From Drosophila pseudoobscura (taxonomy: Eukaryota; Arthropoda; Insecta; Diptera; Drosophilidae), in contig NC_046683.1 in assembly GCF_009870125.1 (NCBI RefSeq), positions 56,869,869 through 56,933,868 of the forward strand: a stretch of DNA of 64,000 nucleotides, written 5' to 3'. The first letter of the stretch is position 1. Every line of letters starts with the position of its first letter. The notes under the pieces were generated by a model. It saw nothing but the letters and a program-made list of their open reading frames with translations. It was not told the origin of the DNA and did not search any database. Position numbers and translations under genes: made by a program. Positions 1 through 12,882 of this stretch are shown here, in pieces.

Positions 1-818
1 ATGAAAATACATATCAAATACATATCTACTTATAAATATTTCCACGCTTAGTGCGCACATCATAATTTGTTGGATGAATTTCAAATATACAAATCGCCAG
101 AGTAAAGAAAAGTTAATAATCGCCAGTGTTTAGATTACGTATATACATATATAGAATCCGATAAACAATGGACTTTTTAATGCCGCAAAACAGCACCGAA
201 ACGCATTTTGGATGCCTAGAGACTTGCACATCAAGAAGCAATTATGGGCCATTTTCTATGTCATAATGAATCCCGGACTCTAGACTCCGCCACGACACGA
301 ACACGAAAAGCCAATTTGCCAACGGCACATGTAGATATATTCATATATATATATAGACATATACGTACGAGTTTATCTCATAGATGTATGGCTGTCTGTG
401 CACTTTAATGATGTGTTCTCGCTACAATGTTATTGGCTGCGACAGAGACGCGTTTTATGGCCCGGCCTCCTTGGGGGAAATGGTCTGTAATGCTGTCGAA
501 CGACTTGAGCGGCGTTTATCGCTGGCAAGATTTTAGTTTTCCCCATTTAATGGTTGCTCACATTTAAAACAATTGACTATTACGGAGAAAGGTGCAACTT
601 TGTTGGCTTGAAACTTGAGCTTTGTCCCCAGAATGGGCTGAGAGGTACTAAGATACCTGAAGATGATACTTAAAGTGCATATTTAATAATAAATATAATT
701 TAATGAGCAACTCAATCAAAAAATAACAAATGACCCTGATAAACAAATTAACGAATTGTAGTACAAATATTGTTTTTAAAATGTATTTATAGATACCGCG
801 AAGATTGGGTGATGGGGG
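1..818. other. AT-rich intergenic DNA, no gene seen
   Basis: I see no open frame or RNA structure here. The stretch is AT-rich with short TA runs near 340-360. If the exon chain starting at 1485 belongs to a real gene, its 5' part could lie here or to the left of the window. Confidence 0.5.
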
Positions 819-1697
819 GAGAGCAACAAATATTAATATTTGCCCATAACAAAAAAAAAAAACAGATTGTGTATGCCAGGGGAGGCAGCTTTAGTGCCTG
901 CCAGACGGAGAACGAAAGTTTGTTGCCTTCATGGAATAGCGATTAAGCAAATATTTAGACAAATGCGAGTCAAATTGGGTTGAGTGGAGATCGGTTCGGT
1001 GTGGTGTGTGGTATGGAGTATCAGAATGAATGAATGTGTCTCCAAGGTTCAAGGGTCTCTCTCCCTGGGTGCAGCACTCACCTTCAGCTGATGACGTAGT
1101 CCACTCATTGGGCTCATTTAATATTCAATATTGATGATACCGGAGATGAGGATAAGCAAAGCGTACAGCAAATGAGGAGATGCCTCAACAAGTGATTGCT
1201 TGGTGCCGGTGGGGTAGAAAGGGGGCCGCTTTTGGCCTAGTTTCTGTGTTGGTTATTTATCGCTATATTTACAAACACTTAAATGGACTTTAAATATTGT
1301 ATGTATATGTTCGATTGACGGCACTTTTACACTTTTTTACGTATTCTGATTTACTTTGCAACTGAATCCCAAGAATGTCTGAAAACTGGAGCATTTACAG
1401 TATGAATAATAGTAGATAAATCAAATTCTTTTTCTCTTATTAATGGTTTGTTTTTTGCTCAATAAATGGATATTGTCGCTATAGAATTTTTCGGTTTCGG
1501 TGCGCGCGCGATCTGTCGACGATCGTCTCGCCACGGAATCCCAAACAATATTGAACAGTTTGCTCGAAAAGCTGCCAAAAAGTGAACAGCGAAAACCAAA
1601 ATGTTGTCGAAACAGCAGTTTGGAGAGAGCCGGAGATCTCTCTGCCTCTCTCGGAGATCTTACGGCGCAGGAACTAAGAAATCTCGCCTCGTTCTGG
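819..1697 (+). repeat. Direct duplication, copy A
   Basis: This segment recurs in the same orientation at 3785-4658. By eye identity is above about 95%, with small indels near 840-850 and 1005. Both copies start at GAGAGCAACAAATATT and end at the same base of CGTTCTGG, after which the flanks are unrelated. The last roughly 200 bp form an open exon-like stretch that begins after a TATAG acceptor at 1484. The ends are not TG...CA and I see no target-site duplication, so this looks like a segmental duplication of an intron plus exon start rather than a pair of LTRs. Confidence 0.9.
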
Positions 1698-3431
1698 GGA
1701 TTTCAGAAAAGATGCAAAGAGAGAACCAGGAAGAAAGAGGTACGAAGGAAGGAAAGTACGGTAAGCAAACCAATTATAAATACTGTGTATCTTAGAAAAC
1801 ATTTCAGAAGCTGGAAAGTTGTAGCAAGGCAGCCCGCAAGTTCGCCTTAAATAGACATTGCTTAACTGGGGTTTTTGTTAAACCTTTACTTATTTAGTTT
1901 AGACTTTTGAAACTGGGACAAGTAAATGAATTAAATTAATCAATTACTTCTAGTATTTTCTGACAGTATACATGAGTACCGCTAATCTGATATAACCTGA
2001 ACTATCTGGCAGATCTCAGAATTGGCATCACACCATGTGAAGTTGGCTGCGCTTAATAGCCTTATGACTGATTTTACTGACTGAGTGCAAAAAGGGAGTC
2101 TTATGGGAAAAGCACGCAGTGAGAGCGAGAGGGTTACATGCTTCAGCTTGGGTTTCCGGTGAAGCTGGGAACAGCGCAGCACGAGAAATGATCGTTTTTT
2201 ACACTTTTCAGATCCAATTTGGCTGTCAAATAAATAAGGCAATAAAATTAACTTCCCAGTCATTCCCAGCCATCAGTTCTCAACAAATTTAAGCTCTTTT
2301 TCCAGGTGAGTCTCTAAATGTCATTTCAAAAGGAGGCATCATGCGGACTAAGATAGTGGATAGTGACTAAGAGATTAGGGGGATTTTTGCAAGTCGACTA
2401 AATACACTTTGGCGACAATTCGCAAATTCGCCCAAAGAGCAATCCACCTGATCTCCCTGGCTCCTTATTTACCTGGGATCCCTTACACAATTGACTGGGA
2501 CGATGGAGTCAGTCTCAGGAAATTTCTCAGGCATCGATTAGGAAATGTTTTCTGAGCCTAACTAAGCTAATCCTCACACTGGACTAACTGTGAGCGAATT
2601 TGGAGCACCTGTAGCACCTAGAAGAGGGTGAGGGAATCAGCCAGCGCCAGTGCAACGAATACTGTCGATACTCCACCTCAGTCGGACACAGCTCGAAGGT
2701 CTGGCTGGGAAAGGGAAGAGACAGTGCCCCTAAAGCTCGGCAAACGATTTACACTTACCAAAAAGCAATAGGCCATCTTCCAAAAAGTCAAAGTATGTTT
2801 AGGAGATGACAAGGATGACAATGCAGAAGCGCTGAAGTCATTGGAAGTAGATCAGAGTTTAGATCTGCACCAGTTGACCATCAGCATATCAGATGCAATC
2901 AATGAGGGTCTACATAAAAGGGTTGTATATCAGCGTTTAAGCTCTTGTGAAGAATCGCAGGAAAACATGTAAGTAGGAGTAGAGCGTGCGTGCGTGCTTT
3001 GTTGCCAAGAAAACTGTAATCCGTGATTGGTTATTTATTATTGGATTATACCTAATCATTGCTGGCATACTCCTGCTCCTCCTGCTTCGAGGAGGGTGTA
3101 GAATAGAATTATAATCTTCACTGGGACCCCTGGGAACTGGCAAGTGACATAGTGGGCGGTACTGTGTTGGTCGCCATGAGCTACGACAGAGCTACTGTAG
3201 AATTATTAGGTAAGTACTGTCACAGTCCCTTCATCTCTTGATTCTATATATATACATTTTTTTTGTATAAATTTAAGGATGTTAATTGACGGGCTCCGTC
3301 GCCACGGAAACTTATTTGCGATTTATGCCGTCATTGCCGTCATTTGGCCAATTACGAAGTCTTGTCGTAGAAGACTATTCATGTACGACGGAGGGAGACC
3401 CCAGAGTGGAAGAGAAAGGATTAAAGATTGA
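1485..3431 (+). CDS. Possible unrecognised gene: four phase-compatible exons
   Basis: I do not recognise this protein. Four open segments can be joined with GT/AG borders and matching phase: 1485-1760 (92 codons, donor GTAAGC, phase 0), 2772-2968 (donor GTAAGT, phase 2), 3153-3209 (donor GTAAGT, phase 2) and 3278-3431 (stop TGA at 3429-3431). The joined frame is about 227 codons. It has no ATG in the first segment, so a start would have to lie upstream. The first segment is basic and rich in Leu, Ser and Lys. The second is acidic to mixed. The last has a hydrophobic stretch (FAIYAVIAVIWP) followed by basic residues. The acceptors of segments 2 and 3 have weak pyrimidine tracts, which argues against a working gene. 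It could be a decayed gene or chance. An alternative reading of the first segment starts at ATG 1601 with a good context. The start of the first exon is duplicated at about 4446-4658, where it is cut off. Confidence 0.27.
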
Positions 3432-3784
3432 CTAAGATATGTACTCCGGCTATGAAAACTATGAACGCCCCTCCTGATCAAATGGGCAAATACTCGTATG
3501 TCGCATTCTGTGATCGTTTTGGGGAAACTTTGTACTCTATGGTTCTTGGAATTCGTGTAAAAGAGGGAGTGGGATCAGAAGAATGAAGAGCCAATTTAGA
3601 AAAGGAAGGCCGCAGATGAACTATTATCCAATTTAGAAACAAAGAGAAAGAACAGAGGAGTTACATAAATGCCAATTTAGAAGCACAGAGAAATGTCGAC
3701 TTCCAGGAGGAGGTCACCGACGAATTAATGAAAACAGAGCAAAATTCTGACTGCTGCACTGGAAAATGCTGACGACGGCCGGAA

Positions 3785-4658
3785 GAGAGCAACAAATATT
3801 AATATTTGCCCATAACAAAAGAAATAAACAGATTGTGTATGCCAGAGGAGGCGGATTTAACGCCTACCAGACGGAGAGCGAAAGTGTTTTGCCTTCATGG
3901 AATAGCGCTTAAGCAAATATTTAGACAAATGCGAGTCAAATTGGGTTGAGTGGAGATCGGTTCGGTGTGGTGTGGTGTGAAGTATCAGAATGAATGAATA
4001 TGTCTCCAAGGTTCAAGGGTCTCTCTCCCTGGGTGCAGCACTCACCTTCAGCTGATGACGTAGTCCACTCATTGGGCTCATTTAATATTCAATATTGATG
4101 ATACCGGAGATGAGGATAAGCAAAGCGTACAGCAAATGAGGAGATGCCTCAACAAGTGATTGCTTGGTGCCGGTGGGGTAGAAAGGGGGCCGCTTTTGGC
4201 CTAGTTTCTGTGTTGGTTATTTATCGCTATATTTACAAACACTTAAATGGACTTTAAATATTGTATGTATATGTTCGATTGACGGCACTTTTACACTTTT
4301 TTACGTATTCTGATTTACTTTGAAACTGAATCCCAAGAATGTCTGATAACTGGAGCATTTATAGTACGAATAGTAGATAAATTAAATTCTTTTTCTATTA
4401 TATATGGTTTGGTTTTTGCTCAATAAATGGATATTGTCGCTATAGAATTTTTCGGTTTCGGTGCGCGCGCGATCTGTCGACGATCGTCTCGGCACGGAAT
4501 CCCAAACAATATTGAACAGTTTGCTCGAAAAGCTGCCAAAAAGTGAACAGCGAAAACCAAAATGTTGTCGAAACAGCAGTTTGGAGAGAGCCGGAGATCT
4601 CTCTGCCTCTCTCGGAGATCTTACGGCACAGGAATTAAGAAATCTCGCCTCGTTCTGG
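3785..4658 (+). repeat. Direct duplication, copy B
   Basis: This is the second copy of the 0.88-kb segment at 819-1697, about 2.1 kb downstream and in the same orientation. The duplicated exon-like end is truncated here: after CGTTCTGG the sequence runs into unrelated T-rich DNA and the frame stops at about 4757. Of three substitutions compared in the last 160 bp, two are silent in the frame that begins at 1485. That is suggestive but far too few to prove coding constraint. Confidence 0.9.
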
Positions 4659-7563
4659 CATTGCCATTTTGTTAATTTTAATTTTTTGATTTATTTTCGC
4701 CGATTTCTTAGCCTGTTCTCGCTCTTTGTCAACAAGCTTAGCCGGCATCGCATTTAGATCTTGTGACGAGGCGAATTTTGTGTTCGTTTGTGAATCTAAA
4801 GAAATACATGTTCCATCAGATATTGCAGATTTCTAAAAAATGTATTGGCAAACATGTTTACTTATATTTGTTCCATGGAGCAGAATTTGGCGAGCATAAA
4901 TCTAGTTATGTATATTGAAAATCAGAAGAGCATTTTATAAACGGGGAAGGCAGGAGGCAAGTAGGCAGGCAGACGACAAAGTTTATATTTAGTCAGACGC
5001 ACAGACTCGAGTCATTCAACCCGGTTGCACAGAACAGAGGCAGCAGAATTGCAAGTGCGTTAGTGTGCCACACTGCGTATGTGTTATTTTTAACGATTGA
5101 CACACACCCCGCCCGGTGGGGGTATGGTGGTGTGTGGGCATGTAGGCTGCCTCCCCAAGAAACTTGGCATCAGCAACACAGTCCCAGAGAATCTTTGATA
5201 ATTTTAATTAGGCAGCTGTCGTGGACCGTTCAGGCGATGCAGGTAAGGCGTCTAAAAATTACACATTGCTCACACGCAGGGTTGGGGCTGGTGGGGTTCT
5301 TCTCTTGCATAGAAGCTGAAATTGCAGGGACCTCCAACACCATGAAGTACAGCTCAATCGGCGCGAATGCCAGGCCTTTGTGTGATGTTAAAAGCCAAAG
5401 CAGCATCAATCATGAGGAGCCCACCCCTCCGTGTTTCATTGGTGATTTATTTTTGTACGCTGTATTTTTCTGGGCTTTTGCTCGGCTACAAAATATTGTT
5501 CGTTATCGATCATTGGGGCTATCAGTGAATGACTTTCCCTCAATGGAATGACACTTCCTCCAGTTGCAAGAGCAGTTTCGATGGCATCTAACCGGAGAAA
5601 ACCAGAACCCGATTCGGTTAGAGGGTTTAACATCCCATTATCAGTTCATCAAATCATCGGGCAGAACTCATTCCAGGATTTTCGAATAGCTTATTTATTT
5701 AATAAACATTTTTCGGCAAATACAAGCATATATGTATGTATGTACTATGTGTATTAAATTTGCCACGCGTTGATCTGAGGAAAGTGAATTTCCCGCATAA
5801 AAATGAAGCAAGCAAATTATGATGAGAAATCGTTTTGCTCTTTAGATTTCCAATGTAAATATTTACAGTGTTTATTTTTAAACCATATATCGTATACATA
5901 TGTAGGTATGTATATCTTTCTATACCCCGTACAAGCTATGATCGTGCCAGACAAGTATTATGAAACTTTGCCAGTTCACAAACGCAATATTTCAGATCCA
6001 ATAGAACTCGTGATTTTCCTGGGAACCATTACATTGATTTTGAGATTTAACGGGCTGTTAATGGCTCTGGGAACGCTTGAGCGATGTTTAGCAAGCTGGA
6101 AATGTCACACTTTATTCTGGCCTTAATGGCGGGGTAGTGATATCACCGGAGCAGCCCCATAGAGAGATGTACGAAATTCAAACGAATCGCTGTTGCTGCC
6201 AAGCGAAGCATGAAAAGCATTCAAGGTCAAAAGGCAGCTGGAGGAGCGTTGCGGTATAACAAAGCAATATACATGGGGGCTATAACGGTTCTGGCAATGG
6301 CTGATGGCTATATCTGCAGTCTACTTCTACAGTAACGCACACTTACAGCGAGCGGATTTGCACTGTTATCCTCTTGTTCCGCAATTTTGACCAACGCACA
6401 GTCCACACACGAGGTAGAGCGAGAAAGGGAGATTGAGAGCTCGAGTTTGAGAGAGGGACAGCTAGACACGCGACCCCTTTTCTGAGCTTTTCCCGTGTGT
6501 TGCCGCCTCGCAGACACTTTTTGTACTGCTCACAGATTTGCGGTTGTCTCTTCGGCTTGTCTCTCTCCATCATATATGTTCATATGTACGCCACGCCACA
6601 CCACGCCACGCCACGCCAAAGCACATAAATAAAAGTCCACAAACGACACGATCCTAAACGAGATGATTTGCATGTCAAACAAATCTGTGATGTGGGTGCC
6701 AGAATTCTATTGTTTCTGCTACTGCTATTGCCACTGATATTCCGAAATTACCGTTGCGTGGGATTTGGGTCTGGCAGTGCCGTGCATCCGCTCTGGTCAT
6801 TGTCTTAATGTACACGCGTACACACATGTCATGTCAATTTAATCACTTATTTATCGCCCATGTTTTATACTGAACGGCGTAGGAATATTTCGAAAACCCC
6901 CCTCTTTTGTATGCCTAATGGGAAGTTTTTCAATCGAATTGTGACTTATTTGGAATGGAGAACATTTAAAATGAAACTTTTTAAAAATAGCCACCGCGAT
7001 GTGGAAGAATCAACGCAGTTGATTCCCAGCAGTTTTAGGAAAAATTAAATCAGTGCTATTTATGATGGTATTCCTTGGGAGAGAAGGCCATCCATTAGAC
7101 CTTTTGCACTGGGCACGGGCCAATTTGTAAATGGCAACTAATTTGGCCCGCGAGAAACAAAAAAGAAAAAACTATGAGGTGAGCAGAAATCAATAGGATT
7201 AATGGTAGATTGTATTTGTATGTTGGCATGTTGGCCGTGATTCGAAGGCTGTTGAGACAGCACTTCAGTTTAAGGCAATTATTTGGATTTATTATACTTT
7301 CGGCTAGGATAGATTAAAATGGCTTAATACATAATACTATTTACTATAAGTAAGGCCTGCCTACGATATTGAGTCAAAGTTGGAAGTTGAAAAACTGATT
7401 TGTTGTGCGCTATGCTCGTTACACTAGTTTCACTATCAACTACATATCACAATTCGGATATTATCTGTATTTAGAGTCTAGTAAAAACCTACGCTAGTTA
7501 ATGGACAAAACTATCATATCGATTGGACGGGAATCACAGTTCCCAAAAGGTACTCGAATAAAA
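4659..7563. other. Intergenic DNA with no convincing gene
   Basis: Only short, unconvincing open frames are present. A TTTATAAAC box at about 4933 followed by GT-donor-like CAG/GTAAGG at 5241 could mark an unknown noncoding 5' exon. A tract of CCACG repeats lies at about 6590-6617, next to a CT/GA-rich stretch (6415-6450) with GAGA-factor-like sites. The remainder holds nothing I can name. Confidence 0.45.
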
Positions 7564-7730
7564 CTAATTGTAGTATCTAAAATTGTGTCCTGTAGTGTGG
7601 AAGTAATTGGTTTCTAGCTGATCCAATGTTAAAGCTAATCTAATGCGCTTGAAGCCTAAAAAGCATTTGCATTCACCATTTGATGATTTTGCAGTACGTT
7701 CTCGTATCACAAGGTAAATCGTTAATCCCC

Positions 7731-8491
7731 TTACACCTGCATATAACGATAGTTTGCGTTCAAACAGACCGACCCTGGCCCTGACCCGGATCCACCGCGG
7801 TAATTGCATTCGCTTAATTTCACGTATTGCCCCAAAAAGTTTAGCACCAGGACACTGCGACAGAGGGCGTGCAGACAGCCCAACAGATGAGGCGTCATGA
7901 TCGTGATTATGATGTAGGCAAGCTGCGGCACTCGATCCGTGTGTCCCATGGGACACAACCAGTAGCCGCGACGCACAGCGTCACGCGTGTGATGTGTGAT
8001 GAAGGCACAGAGCAGGGCGCCCAGCAGTAGGCTGGTGCGGAAGTAGTTCAGGCACGCGGTGCATATGTAGAACAGCAACATGACCAGGATGATGCTGGAA
8101 CAGTGCAGGAACGGACGACGCGATAGATTGGTGGCATCCTGCAATGAACAAAGACAATCAATCAATCAAAGAGTATCCCCTTCGAACGTCTACTCACCTC
8201 CAGGTACAGCGAACGGGCCTCCACAAAGTGATCCAAGTCAATGAACGATGACACTACGAAACATGTGAAAATCAATATCCAGCCAAATAGTTGCGTGGTT
8301 CGCTCGTAGAATTGCATCGAAAAGGCGATGCCGGTAAGGGCGCCGATGGCGGCGTGCGTAGCATTGTCCGCCAGGGCCTTCAGCAGCGGATGCTGCGTAA
8401 GCTCCACGAAGTTGTCCCCCAACAGGCACGTTACGGTCACCAAGGTTGTCAGCACAATTCGCATATAGACCATTATGTGGCAGTGGGGCAT
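7731..8491 (-). CDS. TMEM267-family multi-pass membrane protein
   Basis: Two exons on the minus strand, 8491-8198 (98 codons, donor GTGAGT) and 8138-7731 (135 codons plus stop), encode 233 residues. Vertebrate TMEM267 is of similar size. The conserved family blocks appear in order: an ALADNATHAAIG block near residue 38, DLDHF near 83, RRPFLHCS near 104, then HHTRD and RGYWLCPMG near 150-165. Four or more hydrophobic segments lie between them. The His/Asp pattern around membrane helices resembles the YdjM/DUF457 metal-dependent hydrolase-like fold, so an enzymatic role in an internal membrane is possible, but no substrate is known (inference). I chose the first ATG, at 8491; an in-frame ATG follows six codons later. 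The stop follows a possible donor (CAG/GTGTAAG), so a longer isoform is not excluded. ATCGAT elements near 8490 and 8622 suit a broadly expressed promoter. Confidence 0.85.
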
Positions 8492-8823
8492 CGATTTTTG
8501 GAGTTGTTTCTGTTGTAGCCGCAGCCGGGAGTCGTTGCTCTACTTTGATTTTGCGTTTTTGGGAGGAGGCTGTTGGACGGATTGAATGGAAGGCTCTGTC
8601 TACAAGTATTTTTTCTGGAACATCGATGTTTTTCGATTACATTAGATTTACATTAAAAGCGTCATAATAATTAATTAATAATAATAAATAAATAAATAAA
8701 TGACTATCTGCCTGTCCACTGAGAAACAATATACAGCCTTTTTCATATCACTACTCTCCGCCTACCCTCCCCGCTGTGTCAATGGCTACGCTATGGCTGT
8801 CCAGAGTTGGCCAAGAGGCTCAC

Positions 8824-9042
8824 CTTTGTGTCATTTGCCCGCGAACGCTTGATGCTGTGACTTCTGCTTTGGATCTAGAGCACCAGCAGCGAATGTACGC
8901 ACGAGTGCCCGAACGAGGCTGCGGCTCTGACCCGCCGTCTTGATCTATGTGCCCGGTGTTCCAGTCTCTCCAGTACAATCAGTATCTGTCGCTTCTTGCC
9001 ATCCAGTAGACGCTTCTCGTCTCCTGGTTGAATGTGAGCACG
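8824..9042 (-). pseudogene. Open frame broken by one TAG, exon-like
   Basis: On the minus strand a frame opens after a stop at 9043-9045 and runs about 55 codons. It includes a very charged, protein-like stretch (GDEKRLLDGKKRQ, then ILIVLERLE). It meets a TAG at 8877-8875 and continues in the same frame for 17 more codons (ending KRSRANDTK) to a good donor AAG/GTGAGC at 8824/8823. I do not recognise the product. It could be an exon with an in-frame stop, a decayed gene, or part of the 5' leader of the TMEM267 homologue just downstream. Confidence 0.3.
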
Positions 9043-9252
9043 TCAGAGCCAGCGGTTCCCCGCTGCACAGGACTTTCTTTTTGTCCGCCGCGTGTCTGGT
9101 GTTTGGCAAGGACCAAGTACAGCAGTCATCAGTCAGCAAACGAAATCGCGTACAAATGCCATTTTATTTTGCCAAGCAGGCCAGCAGTTACCAAAACCGT
9201 CCAAAAATCGTGTTTACCTCTTGCCTGGCCCTATTGATTTATTTATCGGATT

Positions 9253-9332
9253 TATCGATCAAATATACAGTCCGACCCTCAGAAATATACCAAAATATAC
9301 CATCTCATTTTAAAAATATACCGTAAATATAC
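9253..9332 (-). promoter_or_regulatory. Cluster of Ohler motif 6-like and DRE-like elements
   Basis: Within 80 bp there is one TATCGAT (9253-9259, matching the DREF element core) and repeated AAATATACC at about 9283, 9293 and 9314, plus related AAATATAC at 9261 and 9325. Read on the minus strand these are GGTATATTT, the Drosophila core-promoter motif 6 (KTYRGTATWTTT). The orientation fits a minus-strand promoter for the TMEM267 homologue whose start codon is about 0.8 kb downstream, possibly with an intron between. A plus-strand use cannot be excluded. Confidence 0.5.
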
Positions 9333-9340
9333 TGACGAAT

Positions 9341-10362
9341 TTATACATATTCCTCAATTTTGATATTCCGTCGAATATTATTAGCTGGATAGAACATTTA
9401 GCCCCACACACATAATTTCGTTCGATTAATGAATCAATTTTCTACTTGACTGGCGTATTTAAAATACTTGCTTTTATTGGATTTTGTCTAAAAAAAGGTT
9501 TTAGCCAAAAAGGTCAAACTAATAAAACGTAAGAAAACGTAGGTGAGTATGGAATGTAGTGACATTGTTGGGCTGAAAAAGGCGACATTGTAGCGAGGAA
9601 AATGGCCATCAGTGAAAAAAAAGAGACCAAGTCCCACCAAACTTGAGCGCCAAATCGACATTGTTTGAAAGTGAATGAGCGACAAGGATTTAAATGGAAT
9701 CCATTGGAATAATGACTAATTAGCCAAATATATATAGCTTGAAGACAAAGTCTTCAAAAAACACTGCGAGGTGAGGTGCGTACGAGCACTGCAACTTGCC
9801 TTGGCTGTTTCTTCCTGTTGTCCATACCCCTTTTTATAGCCGATTAAAAATTGCTTTTGCTGTTGTTTTCTTTAGGTTTTGAATTGTTGTTGCTTGTTGT
9901 TTCGAACAGCTGCTTTTACCTTTATCCACCAGTCTGGCAGCGCAGTGAAAGCCACCGACTGATGAATGGTAGCACATCAGCTGATTGCAGGCGCCAAGTA
10001 TGTGAAAATTAAACCAGAAATGTTTTGCCTAAATAGAATACATAATCAAGATGCTGGTGCGGTGTATTTGTTATTCACCAAACCAATCAGATTTCCTGCT
10101 CTTAAATGAATGCAAGCATGTGTGTGGACATGTGCCAGTGTGTCTGATAGAACGGAATTTTCCATTCCGTTTTGGTTTATTTCCAGAGTAATAAAGTAGT
10201 GTGGTATGAGAAAAGCTCTCTCTCTATCTCTCTCTCGCAAGTTTAAAAAGATCATTTTAAAATGATAAGACTATAGCGTGTGTATATATGTATGTAAGTT
10301 ATTGGTTATTATATCAATCTTTAAAAATTTTAATATCAACAATATTCATTCAATATTCAAGC
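9341..10362. other. Intergenic DNA
   Basis: AT-rich DNA with a short TC microsatellite at about 10216-10236. No gene is seen. The part next to 10362 should contain the 3' UTR and poly(A) site of the aldo-keto reductase gene on the minus strand. Confidence 0.5.
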
Positions 10363-11726
<1,364 letters not shown>

Positions 11727-12692
11727 TTCGGAAGCAGCGTTAGAATCGGAATGATTGCTTCCACATCTTGCTTTAGAACGAGCGTGTTCGTGCTTAAGTT
11801 GAAAAAGTTTTGGCGAAAGCTCTTGGGCTTTCAAAAGCACCAGGTAGCTTTGAATAAGCTTTTTAACGGCTACTAAAGAACTGTCTCATTATATTTTCAA
11901 CAGGTATGCTTTTAAAGCGACTCGCCATACGATTATCGCAATTCGGATTTCTGCAAATTTAAGAAAAAGTAAGTATGTAAGTGTTTTTGAACTAAAATTT
12001 ACATAGTCCTTAATGTAAAATCGTGTGGCATTAACTTCTGAAATTCCAGAGTCCGTAGCGACGGCTATATCTCAGCTTTTGATACGCAGGACTCCTCGGA
12101 AACGCTTTCTTCTGCCTGTTAGATATGTACATCCAAAGGAACATAATGTCTCCATTTACCCCGCGAATACCGCATAGAAAGAAGCTTACCACATGAACTA
12201 GCTTCAATCATAAGCTTCTGTTCTGTCGCTGGGGCGCATGATTGAGCTTTAGCTGCGGAAACGGAACGAATGGAAGTGGTACAACATCTGTTATTCAAAG
12301 AGGCACAATTTAGTAGACCTTGCAACCGTCGCGGCCGAGACTGAAGGAATTTTTGTATTGTCTGGTGAGTTTTTCGAGTTTTCTTTGAAGAATTCGAAGC
12401 TTAGCTTAATAGAGTGTTGATAAAGTGTGGGTTAAATGTGAGTTTTGTGAGATTGGTGGCACCCAAAACACTTCGAATTGCTTTGCAGAAGGAAAAGTCT
12501 GCTAAGGATAAAACGGCATCTGGGGTATCTATAAATACCCCGAAGGTAAATACACCAAGTCACGCCAGGTAGATAGACAGCCAGCCCTTGTCTCCAAGTG
12601 CATGCCGAGTCCTCATTTTGGCTTGGTCTGGTTGTGTCTGAGAGCAGTGCAAGTCTAGGGCAGAGCTGAAAATTAATGTATTGTAATTTCAG
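11727..12692. promoter_or_regulatory. Divergent promoter region, AKR gene and FAM110 homologue
   Basis: This interval separates two head-to-head genes. A good donor (TCTG/GTGAGT at 12364/12365) and a good acceptor (TTGTAATTTCAG/T, exon start 12693) suggest a noncoding first exon of the FAM110 homologue ending at 12364 and an intron 12365-12692. I find no clear TATA box for either gene. Confidence 0.45.
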
Positions 12693-12718
12693 TATACGCA
12701 TCACGCCTACAACTGCGC

Positions 12719-12832
12719 ATGCCCCAGCCCCCGTCGGAGTCTCAACCCAGTCGAGGCCGAGACGCAGCAGAAGCAAAAGCAGAAGCTGAAGAAGAGACAG
12801 CAGCAGGTGACAGCAACAGTGACACCTTGTGA
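12719..12832 (+). other. Upstream ORF of 37 codons in the FAM110-homologue leader
   Basis: ATG at 12719 opens a 37-codon frame rich in Glu and Ala (AEAKAEAEEE near its middle) that ends at TGA 12830-12832, 50 bp before the chosen main start. The main frame has an in-frame TGA at 12820-12822, so the two frames cannot be joined. It may reduce translation of the main protein. Confidence 0.5.
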
Positions 12833-12882
12833 AACCTCAAGGCTGCCAGTGGAGGCCACTCGGATTGCTCCGTTTGCTGGGA

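Noticed and set aside
3153-3209. Reading of this segment as a proteasome beta-like GGTVLVA motif
   Set aside because: That frame requires a phase that does not continue into the next exon and lacks the rest of the family signature.
819-4658. LTR retrotransposon with 0.88-kb LTRs
   Set aside because: The repeats do not begin TG or end CA, there is no target-site duplication, and the 2.1 kb between them shows no gag or pol motifs.
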